Shown here: one piece after another, positions 7,662 to 15,632 of the stretch
Position numbering within the stretch: position 1 is the stretch's first letter
How the letters are laid out: each line of letters starts with the position of its first letter
DNA from: JABDIP01 sp965227455
Lineage (GTDB): Bacteria; Pseudomonadota; Alphaproteobacteria; DSM-16000; Inquilinaceae
Direction of reading: 5' to 3'
Length of the DNA: 64,000 bases
Assembly (NCBI GenBank): GCA_965227455.1
Contig: OZ245752.1
Span: 2,976,001 to 3,040,000 of the forward strand
Made by a program: the position numbers and the translations under genes
Notes under the pieces: model-generated
What the model was told of the DNA's origin: nothing
Seen by the model: the letters and a program-made list of their open reading frames with translations, nothing else
The model's database searches: none

Positions 7662-8723
7662 TCAGAGGCTGATGCGCTGCTGGCTGTTGCCGTCGAAGAA
7701 ATAGGTCTTGGCGACGTCGAACTGGACGCCGATGGGGGTGTCGATCGACTCGCGATAATCCTTGGACCCCTTGATGACGACAGAGTCCTTGTTTGGCAGG
7801 CGGATCGTCGCCTGCGTCGTTTCGCCGAGCAGTTCCAGCGAGAAGAGCGGACCGGACACGTGCGCCCCGTTGCCCGGCGCACACAGGCTCAGATCCTCGC
7901 ACCGGGCGCCCAGCACCACCTTCTCGCGGGAGCCGCCGCCAACGCCGGGCACGTGCACGCCCGGCGCGACGAAATCGCCGTCCTCGACGGCGCCGTGGAT
8001 CAGGTTCATGGCCGGCGAGCCGATGAAGCCAGCGACGAACAGGTTGGCCGGCTCGTTGTAGATCTCCTCCGGCGTGCCGACCTGCATGATTTCGCCATGG
8101 CTCATCACCACGACCCGATCCGCCAGGGTCATCGCCTCGATTTGGTCGTGGGTGACGTAGATGGTGGTGACCCCGAGTTCGTGGTGCAGGTGCTTCAGTT
8201 CCGCCCGCATGGAGACTCGCAGCTTGGCGTCCAGGTTGGACAGCGGCTCGTCCATGAGGAAGACCCGCGGCTCGCGGACCAGGGCGCGGGCCAGGGCGAC
8301 GCGCTGGCGCTGGCCGCCGGACAACGCCTTGGGCCTGCGGTCGAGCAACTCGGTCAACTCGACCCGCGCCGCTGCCCGCGCCACCCGCTCATCGCGCTCG
8401 GCGATCGGCATCTTCCGCAGGCGCAGCGGGTAGGAGATGTTCTCCCGGATCGTCATATGCGGGTAGAGGCCGTAGTTCTGGAACACCATGGCGATGTCCC
8501 GGTCCTTGGGCAGCAGGGTGTTGACCCGCTCGGAATCGAACCAGAGGTCGCCTTGGGAGATCTCCTCCAGCCCGGCGACCATGCGCATGGTGGTGGTCTT
8601 GCCGCAGCCCGACGGGCCCAGCAGGACCAGGAACTCGCCGTCCGGGACGTCGAGGTGGAAGTCCTTCACGGCGTGGAAGTCGCCGTAATGCTTATCAATG
8701 TGATCGAACCGGATCGTGGACAT
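7662..8723 (-). CDS. ABC importer ATP-binding protein (MalK/UgpC type)
   Basis: A 353-residue ATPase of the carbohydrate-uptake CUT1 type. Walker A GPSGCGKTT lies at 36-44, the signature LSGGQRQR at 134-141 and Walker B VFLMDEP at 154-160; the remaining about 130 residues form the regulatory OB-fold domain typical of MalK/UgpC. The start ATG at 8723 shares one base with the permease stop (TGATG), so the genes are translationally coupled; the longer open frame upstream is a shadow of the permease. It would energise the two permeases immediately upstream. Confidence 0.93.
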   Translation of the reverse strand: MSTIRFDHIDKHYGDFHAVKDFHLDVPDGEFLVLLGPSGCGKTTTMRMVAGLEEISQGDLWFDSERVNTLLPKDRDIAMVFQNYGLYPHMTIRENISYPLRLRKMPIAERDERVARAAARVELTELLDRRPKALSGGQRQRVALARALVREPRVFLMDEPLSNLDAKLRVSMRAELKHLHHELGVTTIYVTHDQIEAMTLADRVVVMSHGEIMQVGTPEEIYNEPANLFVAGFIGSPAMNLIHGAVEDGDFVAPGVHVPGVGGGSREKVVLGARCEDLSLCAPGNGAHVSGPLFSLELLGETTQATIRLPNKDSVVIKGSKDYRESIDTPIGVQFDVAKTYFFDGNSQQRISL

Positions 8724-9559
8724 CAGCGGACCGCCCCCATGGTCATGCCCTTCACGAAATGCTTCTGGATCAGCAGGGCGAGAATGAACATCGGCGCCAT
8801 GGCGATGACGCCGGCAGCGGAGAGGTATTCCCAGCGCACCCCCTGCTCGTCGGAGAACAGGGCGAGCGTGATCGGCCAGGTGCGCATCTCCTGCTGCGAG
8901 ATCATCAGTGCGAACAGGAATTCGTTCCACGACAGGATGAAGGCGAAGATCGCGGACGTGATGATGCCGGGCGCGGCCATCGGAATGACGATGTCCTTCA
9001 GCACCCGCCAACGGCCGGCGCCGTCGACCATGGCGGATTCCTCCGTGTCGAGCGGAATGCCCTCGATGAAGCCCATGATCATCCACACCGCGAACGGCGT
9101 GACGATCGCCAGGTTAATGACCACCAGCGTCAGGTGCCGGTCCAGCATTCCGAAGTCCCGGGCCAGCAGGAAGAACGGGATGATGATCACCACAGCCGGC
9201 ACGAACTGGGTCGCCAGCACCGAGAAGAAGGCGGCGCGGCCGCCGATCATCCGGAAGCGCACGAAGCTGTAAGCGGCCATGGTCGAAATCGGGATCCCGA
9301 TGGCGATGGTCGAGAAGGAGACGATCAGGGAGCTGACCAGGGCGCCGCCCAGGCCGAATTGCGGGTTGGTGAAGATCTCGCCGAAATTCTTCAGGGTCGG
9401 CTTGAAGAGTACCGACAGCTCATAGACGTCGATCTCGGTCTTGAAGGCGGTCAGGAAGACCCAGAAGATCGGCAGCATCACGAAGATGCCCGACAGGATG
9501 ACGAGCACCGTCGCGCCAATATCCCAGAACCGACTGTTGCCGCGCACCATGGCCGTCAT
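8723..9559 (-). CDS. ABC sugar-type permease (MalG-like)
   Basis: A 278-residue inner-membrane permease with six predicted membrane segments, of normal length for the family. The ATPase-docking EAA loop is visible as ESAMVDGAGRWRVLKDIVIP, and the C terminus ends KHFVKGMTMGAVR, the hallmark of MalG-like subunits. The start at 9559 overlaps the stop of the preceding permease gene (ATGA), and the 3' end overlaps the ATPase start. It pairs with the permease at 9556-10416 and the binding protein at 10465-11805. Confidence 0.92.
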   Translation of the reverse strand: MTAMVRGNSRFWDIGATVLVILSGIFVMLPIFWVFLTAFKTEIDVYELSVLFKPTLKNFGEIFTNPQFGLGGALVSSLIVSFSTIAIGIPISTMAAYSFVRFRMIGGRAAFFSVLATQFVPAVVIIIPFFLLARDFGMLDRHLTLVVINLAIVTPFAVWMIMGFIEGIPLDTEESAMVDGAGRWRVLKDIVIPMAAPGIITSAIFAFILSWNEFLFALMISQQEMRTWPITLALFSDEQGVRWEYLSAAGVIAMAPMFILALLIQKHFVKGMTMGAVR

Positions 9560-10416
9560 GCCTTGCGAAAGACGAGGCGCATGTAGAGCCACGCCATCAC
9601 CGCCATCGGGATGATCAGGATCAGCGACATGGTCGCGGCGCCCGACGCGTCGCTGTATTTCTGGGCGGTGTAGTAGATGTAGTAGCCCAGGGTCTGGGTG
9701 CCGGGCGCGCCCTGGGTCAGGGTATAGATCTGGTCGAACATCTTCAGGGCGAAGATGGTTTTCAGCACGGCGCAGATCATCAGCACCGGCAGGATCGACG
9801 GCAGGGTCACGTCGCGGAACACCTGCCAGCCATTGGCGCCGTCGACCCGCGCGGCCTCCTGCGCCTCCTGTGGGACCGCGGCCAGCCCGCCGATCAGCAC
9901 AAGACAGAGGAAGGGCGCCCAGTTCCACACGTCCGATGCGATCAGCACCGCCATGGTCAGCACCCGGTCGTTCAGCCAGTTGGCGTCGGTCAGGCCCGGC
10001 ACGAAGTCCAGCGCCTCGGCGAACAGGCCGAAATCATTGTTGAACATGAAGCGCCAGGTGTAGCCGACGAGCGCCGCGCTCATGGCGAACGGCAGGATCA
10101 GCGTCGAACGGATGGCGATACGGAGCGGCCCGCCCGAGGCCAGCAGAAGCGCCATGCCCAACGCCACCCCTACTGTCAGGATCACCGACAGGGTGGTGAA
10201 GACCAGGGTGACCCAGACCGCCTCGTGGAATCCCGGATCGGTGAAGATGAACTCGAAATTCTCCAGCCCGACGAATTCGCCATTGCGCCGGTTCGGCTTG
10301 GTGCTGACGAAATAGACCGCGTTGGCCAGCCCCTGCACCACCGGGAACACGGCCGTCGCCAGCACCGCCAGCACGGCGGGTGCCACCAGGATGTATTTGA
10401 TGTGGGCGTCGCGCAT
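9556..10416 (-). CDS. ABC sugar-type permease (MalF-like)
   Basis: A 286-residue six-helix permease; the first helix is ILVAPAVLAVLATAVFPVV. The EAA loop reads EAARVDGANGWQVFRDVTLP, the coupling helix that contacts the ATPase. It follows the binding-protein gene after 48 bases that contain a strong stem-loop, and it overlaps the second permease by four bases. Substrate specificity cannot be read from the permease alone; CUT1-class membership suggests a sugar, polyol or glycoside. Confidence 0.92.
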   Translation of the reverse strand: MRDAHIKYILVAPAVLAVLATAVFPVVQGLANAVYFVSTKPNRRNGEFVGLENFEFIFTDPGFHEAVWVTLVFTTLSVILTVGVALGMALLLASGGPLRIAIRSTLILPFAMSAALVGYTWRFMFNNDFGLFAEALDFVPGLTDANWLNDRVLTMAVLIASDVWNWAPFLCLVLIGGLAAVPQEAQEAARVDGANGWQVFRDVTLPSILPVLMICAVLKTIFALKMFDQIYTLTQGAPGTQTLGYYIYYTAQKYSDASGAATMSLILIIPMAVMAWLYMRLVFRKA

Positions 10417-10431
10417 GGCGGCCGGGCGGAT

Positions 10432-10455
10432 GGCGCCGCCCCGGAGGACGGCGCC
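10432..10455 (-). other. intercistronic stem-loop, binding protein / permease junction
   Basis: GGCGCCG at 10432-10438 and CGGCGCC at 10449-10455 form a perfect 7-bp inverted repeat with a 10-base loop, located just after the binding-protein stop and before the permease start. There is no following T-run, so it is not a simple terminator. Such structures commonly stabilise binding-protein mRNA or reduce read-through. Confidence 0.5.
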
Positions 10456-10464
10456 TCCCCTAAC

Positions 10465-11805
10465 TCACCGATACCCGGCGCGGCGCAGGATGCGCGTCGC
10501 CTGGTCGGCGGCGTCGGTCATCAGCTCCTCGACATCGCCGCCGGCGACCGCCTCGGCGATGGCCTGGCTCAGCAGATCGCCGATCTGCGGCCATTCGGCG
10601 ATCTGCGGCATGATGTCGGACCCCTTCAGGGAGTCGTAGGCCGCGTAGCCGATATTGTCGTTGGCCGCATTGACGTCCGGGTCGGTCAGGTTGGCGTTAT
10701 GGGTCACCACATTGTTGATGATCGTGGTGCCCGCCACCTCACGCTCGGTGGCGTTGCGCTTCTCAAGATCCGGATTCGAGAGCCATTTCAGGAACTCCCA
10801 GGCGGCGTCCTGGTTCTGCGAATAGCTGGAGATCGAATAGGGCATCGAGATCGCATAGGTGCGTGCCACATCGCTGTCGCCATAGGTCGGCATGCCGGCG
10901 AAACCCACCTGCTCCTTGGTGAGCGTCGAGCTGTCCGGATTGGTCATCGGCGAATAGGCCCACCACCACACCGGCATCATCGCCGCCTTGCCCTGCTGGA
11001 AGGCGATGCGGGCCTCCTGCTCGACCCAGCTCACCGCGGACGGCGCGGTGACGCCGTGCTCGGTGTGCAGGGCGACATAGTCCTTGGTCGCCTGGATCGC
11101 CTCGGGCGTGGTCCATCCCGGCTGCCAGTCGTCGGTGAAGACGTCGGCGCCCGCACCCCAGAGGAAGTTCAGCCAGATAAACAGGTTCTGGCGGTTGCCG
11201 TCCGCGCCGTAATAGAGCGCCAGCGGATCGACATCCAGCCCGGAAGCGCGGATCGCCTCGCCGGCGGAGATCACGTCGTCCCAGGTCGCCGGCGCGTCCA
11301 GGCCGAGATCGTCGAAGATGTCCTTGCGATAGAACATGAGCTGGGGATGGGCGCGCAGCGGGAAGCCCTTCACTTCGCCCTCGAACATGGCCGAGCGGGC
11401 GAAGGCCGGCGGGTAGCGGTCCATGGAGATGCCGTCGCGCTCCAGCAAATCGTCGATGGTCAGCAGCCAGTCGGAATTGGCCGGGCCCCAGGAATCCAGA
11501 TAGTTGACCACATCGAAATTGCCGTTGGCGGCGATGCCGACCGAAGCGACCTTTTCCTGCAGGGCGGTGAACGGCACTTCCGTCCACTCGACCTCGATCC
11601 CGGTCAAATCGGTGAATTCCTGGTCCCGCAAGGCGATGCCGGTGAATTGTGGCGTGACCACCGCCAGCACGTTGATGGTCGTACCGTCATAGGGCTTGCC
11701 CGGCTGCAGGCTGTAGGGCAGATCCTCCGCCATGGCGGGCGCGGCCGTCAGCAGCACTGCACCGAGTCCCAGCGCGCCCAACGCGCGCCGTGTGAATGTT
11801 GTCAT
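10465..11805 (-). CDS. extracellular solute-binding protein, sugar ABC importer
   Basis: A 446-residue periplasmic binding protein of the MalE/UgpB-like family. The start at 11805 gives a classical signal peptide: MTTFTRRALGALGLG, hydrophobic core, cleavage near APAMA-EDL; the Arg-Arg raises the possibility of Tat export. The mature region has the family pattern, including VNYLDSWGP and a central aromatic-rich stretch (PVWWWAYSP). A longer open frame upstream is the shadow of the cupin gene. It is preceded by a GC-rich stem-loop and followed by another before its permeases. The ligand is unknown; context suggests a carbohydrate or related compound. Confidence 0.9.
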   Translation of the reverse strand: MTTFTRRALGALGLGAVLLTAAPAMAEDLPYSLQPGKPYDGTTINVLAVVTPQFTGIALRDQEFTDLTGIEVEWTEVPFTALQEKVASVGIAANGNFDVVNYLDSWGPANSDWLLTIDDLLERDGISMDRYPPAFARSAMFEGEVKGFPLRAHPQLMFYRKDIFDDLGLDAPATWDDVISAGEAIRASGLDVDPLALYYGADGNRQNLFIWLNFLWGAGADVFTDDWQPGWTTPEAIQATKDYVALHTEHGVTAPSAVSWVEQEARIAFQQGKAAMMPVWWWAYSPMTNPDSSTLTKEQVGFAGMPTYGDSDVARTYAISMPYSISSYSQNQDAAWEFLKWLSNPDLEKRNATEREVAGTTIINNVVTHNANLTDPDVNAANDNIGYAAYDSLKGSDIMPQIAEWPQIGDLLSQAIAEAVAGGDVEELMTDAADQATRILRRAGYR

Positions 11806-11825
11806 GCTCTCCTCCCTTCGGTTTC

Positions 11826-11876
11826 GCGGAGCGTTCTTGCGTCTCCGCCTTGCCCAACGCGCGGCCCGCGCCGCGC
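11826..11876 (-). other. two stem-loops in the cupin / binding-protein junction
   Basis: Between the cupin stop and the binding-protein start are two inverted repeats: GCGCGGC/GCCGCGC at 11859-11865 and 11870-11876 (7 bp, 4-base loop), and GCGGAG/CTCCGC at 11826-11831 and 11843-11848. No T-run follows either. They may act as mRNA processing or stability elements at the head of the second importer. Confidence 0.4.
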
Positions 11877-11882
11877 GGCGCT

Positions 11883-12875
11883 CTAGTTCGAACGGCCGGC
11901 GGTGGGGCCCGCCGGGTCGTCGGTGCTGCGGACCAGGAACAGCGCCGTCTCGCCGGTCATGGTGGGTTTCAGAGACCGTTCCAAACCCGGCGGCACGGCG
12001 CAGGTGTCGCCGGGTGCCAGGGTCGCGGCTCCGCCCGGCCATTCCAGCCGCCAATGGCCGCGATGCACCATCAGCACCTCGTGGCGGTCGGTGGTGTAGG
12101 GCGTGCCTTCGCCCTCCTGGCCGTCCTGCAGGAAGTCGACCTCGAAGCCCGGCCGGTCGTAGATCATGGCACCGTTGGAGCCGCCGATGACCTGCACCGG
12201 GTGGCGGGCCGACATCGCCTTCATATCCAGATAGCGGCGAATGTAGCCGGGCACGACCTCCGTCGCCGGCACTTCCGGAAAGGCCTCGAGCTCGTGTTCC
12301 GTCAGCAGCGGCATCGCCGCGACGCCCTCCGGCAGGCTTTCGCCCTTCTTGGTGTCGTAGAGCCGGCCGGTCTCCGCCAGCACCAGGCCGTGGGCCTGGG
12401 CCTCCTCGATCACATGCGGCGCCCAGATGACGCCGCCGCCGGCATCGTCGCCGCCCAGGATGGCCATGATGATCCCGTATTCCGTGCCGACGTTCTCGAA
12501 GCCGCGGAAGATGCCGGTCGGGATGTTGAAGATATCGCCCTCCTCCAGCACCACCTCGCCGGCCGTCCCGTGCAGCCCCCAGAAGAACCGCCAGCGGCCG
12601 GACTGCACGAAGAACACCTCTGCCGTGCGGTGGGAATGCAGCGAGTTGCGGCAATGCGGCGGCTGCCCGGCGGCGCCGATATTGAAGCCCGGCGTGTCCT
12701 TGATGTGCACATGCTGGTCCGGGCTTTCGGAAACCCCGCCGCCGATGATTGTGAAGTTCTCCTTGCGGTCGGAGCCCGGCGTATGGGCATCGATGAAGGC
12801 GGTCTTGCAGGGCACGAGGTCGCCATAGCGGACGATCCGGGCCTCCATGTCCTGGGGCGTCATCATTGCCGTCAT
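11883..12875 (-). CDS. bicupin-domain protein
   Basis: A 330-residue protein with two cupin-like beta-barrels. The first (about 60-140) contains HSHRTAEVFFV with His80, His82 and Glu86 in a metal-binding arrangement, followed by GDIFNIPTGIFRGF. The second (about 215-315) contains DRHEVLMVHRGHWRL and PGDTCAVPPGLERS. Bicupins of this kind include gentisate-type dioxygenases and sugar isomerase- or lyase-like proteins; nothing here fixes which. It overlaps the tandem NTF2-like gene upstream by four bases (ATGA) and belongs to the long operon, so it likely acts in the same catabolic route. Confidence 0.78.
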   Translation of the reverse strand: MTAMMTPQDMEARIVRYGDLVPCKTAFIDAHTPGSDRKENFTIIGGGVSESPDQHVHIKDTPGFNIGAAGQPPHCRNSLHSHRTAEVFFVQSGRWRFFWGLHGTAGEVVLEEGDIFNIPTGIFRGFENVGTEYGIIMAILGGDDAGGGVIWAPHVIEEAQAHGLVLAETGRLYDTKKGESLPEGVAAMPLLTEHELEAFPEVPATEVVPGYIRRYLDMKAMSARHPVQVIGGSNGAMIYDRPGFEVDFLQDGQEGEGTPYTTDRHEVLMVHRGHWRLEWPGGAATLAPGDTCAVPPGLERSLKPTMTGETALFLVRSTDDPAGPTAGRSN

Positions 12876-13846
12876 CCCGTGTGCATCAGGATCTGCTTCC
12901 AGATCGCTGTTTCATCGATCACCACGTATTCCCGCCGCAGGCCCCACGGGCCAAATTCGGCATGGCTCAGCCCCATGACGTAGACCTGCGCACCGGTCGG
13001 CTCACCGAATGCGCCGCGGCCGTCATGCTTGCCCCACAGGCTCCAGCGCAGCGCGGCGCGGGGGGAGAACCCCGGATCCTCACGGCCGATCTGGTGGTGG
13101 ATTTCGAACACCGCGTCGGGGAAGGAGGCGCGCAGCCCTGCCCAGAACCGGTCCGCGGCATCCGGCCCATGGCCGGTAACCCCACCGGGAAGCTCCAGAT
13201 GGGCGGCGCGGTCGTAGACCTCCGGGATCGCGGCCAGATCGGCGCGCATGATCCGGATCAGCAACTCGGCGTATCGGCTCCCGGTCGGGTCGTCGTTTCC
13301 ACGCTCAGTATAGGGGCCGGCGATATCGGTCTCCGGCGTGAACGGCATGACGCAGGCGTCGATGCCGCCTTCCGCGGCGATGCGTTCCTCGGCGTATTGC
13401 CGGGGATCGACGCCCAGCTGGCGGACGATGGCGCCCTGGTCGCGGATCAGCCATTCGTCATAGACCTGATCGTCACGGCAGGCGCAGTCGGCGATGACCC
13501 GATAGACCAGCTCGGTACCCGTCGCCATGCCGTAGACCCCGTCATGTTCGTGGGTCGCGGTGCACAGCAGGCGATGGGAGGAAAGGAAGCCCTGGGGCGC
13601 CTCCGGCGCGCCGGACCAGATTACATCCTCGCCGAGCAGCTGCCGGTCGGGGAACTCCGCCAGGGTCGCGAGCGTGGCGGCGATCACGCCCGTGTTGCCG
13701 ACCACGACGGAGGCCGGCGAGCGCACAACGATGTCGTCGGTGTACCGGTGTTTCAGCGTATGGACGCCGCGGTCCTCCCAGATCTCCTTGGTGATGCCCA
13801 GGATGAAATCCGGCGGGTCGGCGTATTTCGGATCGAAGCCCTTCAT
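12872..13846 (-). CDS. tandem NTF2-like (SnoaL-like) protein
   Basis: A 324-residue protein that splits into two NTF2-fold domains, about 10-155 and 185-320. The first ends DEWLIRDQGAIVRQLGVD, the same motif (acidic-x-W-x-x-x-D, then QxGVD) that ends the other NTF2-like proteins in this window. The second contains LGVDP-independent features: RAALRWSLWGKHDGRG and the closing FGPWGLRREYVVIDE. No signal peptide, so cytosolic. NTF2-fold enzymes include dehydratases, isomerases, cyclases and epoxide hydrolases; the reaction here is unknown. It is coupled by four-base overlaps to the LacI gene upstream and the cupin gene downstream. Confidence 0.75.
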   Translation of the reverse strand: MKGFDPKYADPPDFILGITKEIWEDRGVHTLKHRYTDDIVVRSPASVVVGNTGVIAATLATLAEFPDRQLLGEDVIWSGAPEAPQGFLSSHRLLCTATHEHDGVYGMATGTELVYRVIADCACRDDQVYDEWLIRDQGAIVRQLGVDPRQYAEERIAAEGGIDACVMPFTPETDIAGPYTERGNDDPTGSRYAELLIRIMRADLAAIPEVYDRAAHLELPGGVTGHGPDAADRFWAGLRASFPDAVFEIHHQIGREDPGFSPRAALRWSLWGKHDGRGAFGEPTGAQVYVMGLSHAEFGPWGLRREYVVIDETAIWKQILMHTG

Positions 13847-14868
13847 GTGCGCTGGTAGCCCTCCGGAATGCGGGCGGAGCCGCGGATCATCAGCGGTCCG
13901 GCGAAGGCCACCCGGCGGGGCTGGGTGTCGCCCTCCTCGATGCCGGCAAGCAGCGCCTCGACCACCGCATCGACCATGCGGTTGGTGGGCTGCCGCAGGG
14001 TGGTCAGGTCGTAGCTGGGCCAGGCCGCCATCGGCACGTCGTCATAGCCGACAACGGACACGTCCTCGGGGACCTTCAGGCCCAGCTCGTGTCGCAACAC
14101 GTCCATCGCCGCGATGGCCATGTGGTCGTTGGCGATGAAGACAGCATCCGGCGGATCGGCGCGTTCGAACAGGCGCCGGGTCGCCGCTTTGGCCTCCTCA
14201 AAATCATAGTCGCCGACCTCACGGGCGTGCAGCTCCAGTCCGGCCTTGGCCAGGCCGGCACGGAAGCCGGCCTCGCGGTCGCGCTGGGTGGAGGCGCCCT
14301 CCCAGCCGGCGATGTAGCCGATGCGCCGATGGCCGCCGGCGATCAGGAACTCGGCCACGGTCCAGCCGCCGGCCTCGTTGTCCGACGTGACGGCGGAGAA
14401 CCGTCCCTCGTCCTGGGAGCGGTTGAACAGGACGACGGGGATGCCTTCCTCGGCGCAGCGATAGGTGAGGTCGGAGGACATCGAGACCGAGGCCATGACG
14501 ATGCCGTCGACCTGATAGCCGAGGATCTCCTGCAGCACCGGCTCCATGTCGGTGGAGGTCTGGCGGGCCATGAAGACCAGCACGTGGTAGCCGCGCTCCT
14601 GCAGCGCGTTGGACAGGCGTTCCAGGGCCACCGGGTAGTACTGATTATCGAGATAGCCGACCACAAGGCCGATAATCCGGCTGCGCCCGGTGATCAGGGA
14701 CCGGGCCAGCACATTCGGCCGGTAGCCAAGCTCCCGCGCCGCCGAAAGCACCTTCTCGCGCATCGGCCCGGATACCGAGGCGCCGGGCGTATAGACCCGG
14801 CTGACGGCGGATTGGCTGACCCCGGCAAGCCGTGCCACATCCAGGGAAGTGACGAGTTCGCGGCCCAT
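13843..14868 (-). CDS. LacI-family transcriptional regulator
   Basis: A 341-residue regulator with an N-terminal helix-turn-helix (SLDVARLAGVSQSAVSRVYT, residues 8-27), hinge, and a periplasmic-binding-protein-like effector domain (IIGLVVGYLDNQYYP onward). The ATG at 14868 is chosen because it shares a base with the upstream SDR stop (TGATG) and gives a typical LacI N terminus; an ATG at 14883 would add five residues. It is the only regulator in the long minus-strand operon, so it is the best candidate to bind the paired operators at 23422-23490. The effector is presumably the imported substrate or an intermediate. Confidence 0.9.
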   Translation of the reverse strand: MGRELVTSLDVARLAGVSQSAVSRVYTPGASVSGPMREKVLSAARELGYRPNVLARSLITGRSRIIGLVVGYLDNQYYPVALERLSNALQERGYHVLVFMARQTSTDMEPVLQEILGYQVDGIVMASVSMSSDLTYRCAEEGIPVVLFNRSQDEGRFSAVTSDNEAGGWTVAEFLIAGGHRRIGYIAGWEGASTQRDREAGFRAGLAKAGLELHAREVGDYDFEEAKAATRRLFERADPPDAVFIANDHMAIAAMDVLRHELGLKVPEDVSVVGYDDVPMAAWPSYDLTTLRQPTNRMVDAVVEALLAGIEEGDTQPRRVAFAGPLMIRGSARIPEGYQRT

Positions 14869-15632
14869 CAGGCGGCCGTCCATCCGCCGTCGAGCATCAG
14901 GGCGGAGCCGGTCATCAGCGCCGACGCATCCGACGCCAGGAACACCACCGGACCCATCAGATCCTCAAGCTGGCCGACACGGCCAAGGGCGATCTTGTCC
15001 TCGATCACCGCCCGCATCTCCGGGTCGTCGAAGGTGACCTTGGTCAGCTCCGTCAGCACGAAGGTGGGGCAGATCGTATTGACGCGGATGCCGTGTGGCG
15101 CCAGTTCCAGCGCCATGCTCTTGGTGAAGCCCTCGACGGCGAATTTGGTGGCGCAATAGACCGACCGCTTCGGCCCGCCGACATGGCCCATCTGCGAGGA
15201 GATGTTGATGATCGAGCCGGCGGTTCCGGACTCGACCATCTGCTTCGCCACCGCCTGGGCGCAGAACAGTGCCGCCTTGATGTTGAGATCGGCGATCGTG
15301 TCGTAGTCCTCCTCGGTGATGTCGAAGAGGTGTTGCGGATTGTTGGTGCCGGCGTTGTTGACGAAGGCGTGGAAGGGACCCGTGCGCTCGATCAGCGCCG
15401 CAAATGCGGATCGGTCGGTGACGTCCACCGCGGCCGCCTCGGCGCTGAAGCCGGCCTCGCGGATCGATGCGGCGGCGTCCTCCACTTGCGACTGCGTTCG
15501 GGCCGTCAGGACGACATGTGCTCCGGCCTCCGCCAAGGCGGCCGCCATGGCAAGACCAAGTCCGCGCCCGGCGCCGGTCACTAGCGCCCGGCGGTTGTCG
15601 AGCCGGAAGGATGGTGTCCGCGGGACTTCCAT
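14868..15632 (-). CDS. short-chain dehydrogenase/reductase (SDR)
   Basis: A 254-residue classical SDR. The cofactor loop TGAGRGLG is at 19-26, NNAG at about 92-95, and the catalytic residues are Ser145/146 (NISS), Tyr159 and Lys163 (YCATK). It ends LDGGWTAA, the usual SDR C terminus. Family members oxidise or reduce sugars, polyols and their lactones with NAD(P). It is joined by one-base overlaps to the HisD-like gene upstream and the LacI gene downstream, so the two dehydrogenases probably act consecutively. A longer open frame upstream is a shadow of the HisD-like gene. Confidence 0.92.
   Translation of the reverse strand: MEVPRTPSFRLDNRRALVTGAGRGLGLAMAAALAEAGAHVVLTARTQSQVEDAAASIREAGFSAEAAAVDVTDRSAFAALIERTGPFHAFVNNAGTNNPQHLFDITEEDYDTIADLNIKAALFCAQAVAKQMVESGTAGSIINISSQMGHVGGPKRSVYCATKFAVEGFTKSMALELAPHGIRVNTICPTFVLTELTKVTFDDPEMRAVIEDKIALGRVGQLEDLMGPVVFLASDASALMTGSALMLDGGWTAA

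Noticed and set aside
7152..9272. Very long open frame antisense to the MetE-like, ATPase and permease genes
   Set aside because: It mirrors codon periodicity of three well-supported genes on the other strand in GC-rich DNA and shows no family features.
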